Below, one piece after another: positions 6,662-7,748 of a stretch of 7,748 nucleotides of DNA. Both the position numbers and the translations under genes were made by a program. The notes beneath the pieces were generated by a model. That model searched no databases. It was given only the letters and a program-made list of their open reading frames with translations, and was not told the DNA's origin. Each line of letters starts with the position of its first letter. Position 1 is the stretch's first letter. Source of the stretch: Actinomycetes bacterium (lineage in GTDB: Bacteria; Actinomycetota; Actinomycetes; Mycobacteriales; Mycobacteriaceae); the NCBI GenBank assembly GCA_023417985.1, contig JAEZDV010000315.1:1-7748 (forward strand), written 5' to 3'.

Positions 6662-7748
6662 TCACGCCCGCTCGGCCACCGGCATCCGGTCCGGGTCCTG
6701 TGCGGTGTCGGCCGGACCGGCAAACTGGCTCAGGTACAGCCGGTAGTAGGCGCCACGCGCGGCGAGCAGGTCGTCGTGGGTGCCCTGTTCGACGATCCGG
6801 CCGTCCTCCATCACGACGATGACATCCGCGTCGCGGATCGTGGAGAGCCGGTGCGCGATGACGAAGCTGGTCCGGTCCGTGCGCAGCGTCGCCATCGCCT
6901 GCTGGATCAGCAGTTCGGTGCGGGTGTCCACCGAACTCGTCGCCTCGTCGAGAATGAGCACGACGGGCTTGGCAAGGAAAGCGCGCGCGATCGTGATGAG
7001 TTGTCGTTCACCGGCACTGATGCCGCCGCCTTCTTCGTCCAGCACCGTGTCGTACCCGGCGGGCAGTGCACGGACGAAATGGTCGACGTGGCTCAGCTCG
7101 GCGGCTTCCCGCACCTCCTCCGGAGATGCGTCCGGGTCGCCGTACGCGATGTTGTCGTAGATGGTGCCGCCGAACAGCCAGGAATCCTGCAGCACCATGC
7201 CGGTACGTTCGCGCAGGTCGTCACGCGTCATGGTCATCGAGTCGACACCGTCGACCCGGATGGTGCCCGAATCGACGTCGTAGACCCGCATGATCAGGTT
7301 CACCAGGGTGGTCTTTCCGGCGCCGGTCGGGCCGACGATGGCCACCATGTGCCCGGGCTCGGCGACCAGCGACAGGTGCTCGATGAGCGGCTTGTCCGGC
7401 ACGTACCGGAAGGAGACGTCCTCGAATTCGATGCGACCGTTGTCGGTCGAGGGCGCTTGCGGGGCGGCGGGATCGGGGGTCTGCTCGTCGGCGTCGAGGA
7501 TGTCGAAGATCCGTTCGGCGGACGCGACGCCGCTCTGCAGGATGTTGAACATCGCGCCGATCTGGCTGAGCGGCTGGGTGAACTGCCGCGAGTACTGGAT
7601 GAACGCCTGCACCGAGCCGAGACTGAGCGATCCCGTGGCGACCTGCAGACCGCCGACGACGGCCACCGCGACGAAATTCAGGTTGCCGAGTAACATCACG
7701 GCCGGTTGCACCAGCCCCGAGAGGAACTGTGCTCGCCAACTCGAGTTG
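6662..7748 (-). CDS. ABC exporter subunit, fused membrane and ATP-binding domains (C-terminal part; 5' end outside window)
   Basis: The last 361 residues of a type IV (MsbA-like) exporter half; the frame is open to the right edge, so the start and the first membrane helices are missing. Numbering from the edge, residues about 13-62 hold the last two transmembrane helices, followed by the coupling stretch (ASAERIFDILDADEQTPDP). The ATPase domain has Walker A GPTGAGKT (139-146, K145), Q-loop Q187 in VLQDSWLFG, signature ISAGERQ (243-249), Walker B VVLILDE (262-268, catalytic E268) and H-loop H299 in IAHRLST. The signature reads SAGER rather than LSGGQ, a variant known in actinobacterial exporters of the Rv1272c/TM288-like heterodimer kind, so a partner half-transporter gene would be expected upstream, outside the window. 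The substrate cannot be told. The family exports drugs or lipids, though other roles have been proposed for mycobacterial relatives. It lies 88 bp before pepN and may share a transcript with it. Confidence 0.94.
   Translation of the reverse strand, partial: NSSWRAQFLSGLVQPAVMLLGNLNFVAVAVVGGLQVATGSLSLGSVQAFIQYSRQFTQPLSQIGAMFNILQSGVASAERIFDILDADEQTPDPAAPQAPSTDNGRIEFEDVSFRYVPDKPLIEHLSLVAEPGHMVAIVGPTGAGKTTLVNLIMRVYDVDSGTIRVDGVDSMTMTRDDLRERTGMVLQDSWLFGGTIYDNIAYGDPDASPEEVREAAELSHVDHFVRALPAGYDTVLDEEGGGISAGERQLITIARAFLAKPVVLILDEATSSVDTRTELLIQQAMATLRTDRTSFVIAHRLSTIRDADVIVVMEDGRIVEQGTHDDLLAARGAYYRLYLSQFAGPADTAQDPDRMPVAERA

Noticed and set aside
6574..6723. A longer pepN beginning as far up as 6723.
   Set aside because: The added residues are arginine-rich and overlap the ABC gene; the family-like NLTR start and an AGGA site support GTG at 6573.
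5167..6822. A 551-codon open frame on the plus strand opposite pepN.
   Set aside because: Complementary shadow of pepN, whose active-site motifs are all intact on the minus strand; the plus-strand translation shows no family features.
6278..7693. A 471-codon open frame on the plus strand opposite the ABC transporter.
   Set aside because: Antisense to an unmistakable ABC ATPase; composition is that of a reverse-complement shadow.

Overview
The window is high-GC DNA with typical actinobacterial coding style: GTG starts, tightly packed genes and candidate leaderless promoters. Protein features (a PepN starting with the mycobacterial-like NLTR motif, an ABC exporter resembling the Mycobacterium Rv1272c type, an ECF42-like sigma/DGPF pair) suggest the order Mycobacteriales, perhaps a Rhodococcus, Nocardia or Gordonia relative. 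The genus is an inference made without any database search.

Layout. Positions 1-492 (minus strand) hold a DGPF/YCII-domain gene followed, 7 bp downstream, by the first 25 codons of an ECF sigma factor that runs off the left edge. Positions 534-1529 (minus) encode a ten-helix EamA/DMT transporter. Divergent from it, 1528-2934 (plus) encodes a MocR/GabR-type regulator, a winged helix fused to an aminotransferase-like domain with its PLP residues present. The two proposed start codons overlap within a 10-bp palindrome, and candidate promoters for each gene lie in this small space. Positions 2942-4093 (minus) encode a complete tyrosine recombinase, convergent with the regulator (7 bp gap). Its GTG start overlaps by 4 bp the stop of pepN (4090-6573, minus), an M1 zinc aminopeptidase. 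Positions 6662-7748 (minus) are the C-terminal 361 residues of an ABC exporter that starts beyond the right edge.

Working relations. The EamA transporter and the MocR regulator form a classic regulator/target pair; the ligand is probably an amino-acid or amine-like compound, or PLP-related, but cannot be read from the sequence. The DGPF and sigma genes form a second unit. A match to the promoter signature I recall for ECF42 sigma factors sits inside the end of the transporter gene, at the right place to drive that unit, which suggests autoregulation. The recombinase appears translationally coupled to the housekeeping peptidase pepN and is not flanked by recognisable mobile-element structure, so it may be a resident gene.

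There is no RNA gene, CRISPR array, insertion sequence or clear intrinsic terminator. The only gap of any size is the 88 bp between the ABC gene and pepN. I see no wholly new system; the points most worth a second look are the overlapping-start divergon, the internal ECF42-like promoter and the pepN-coupled recombinase.
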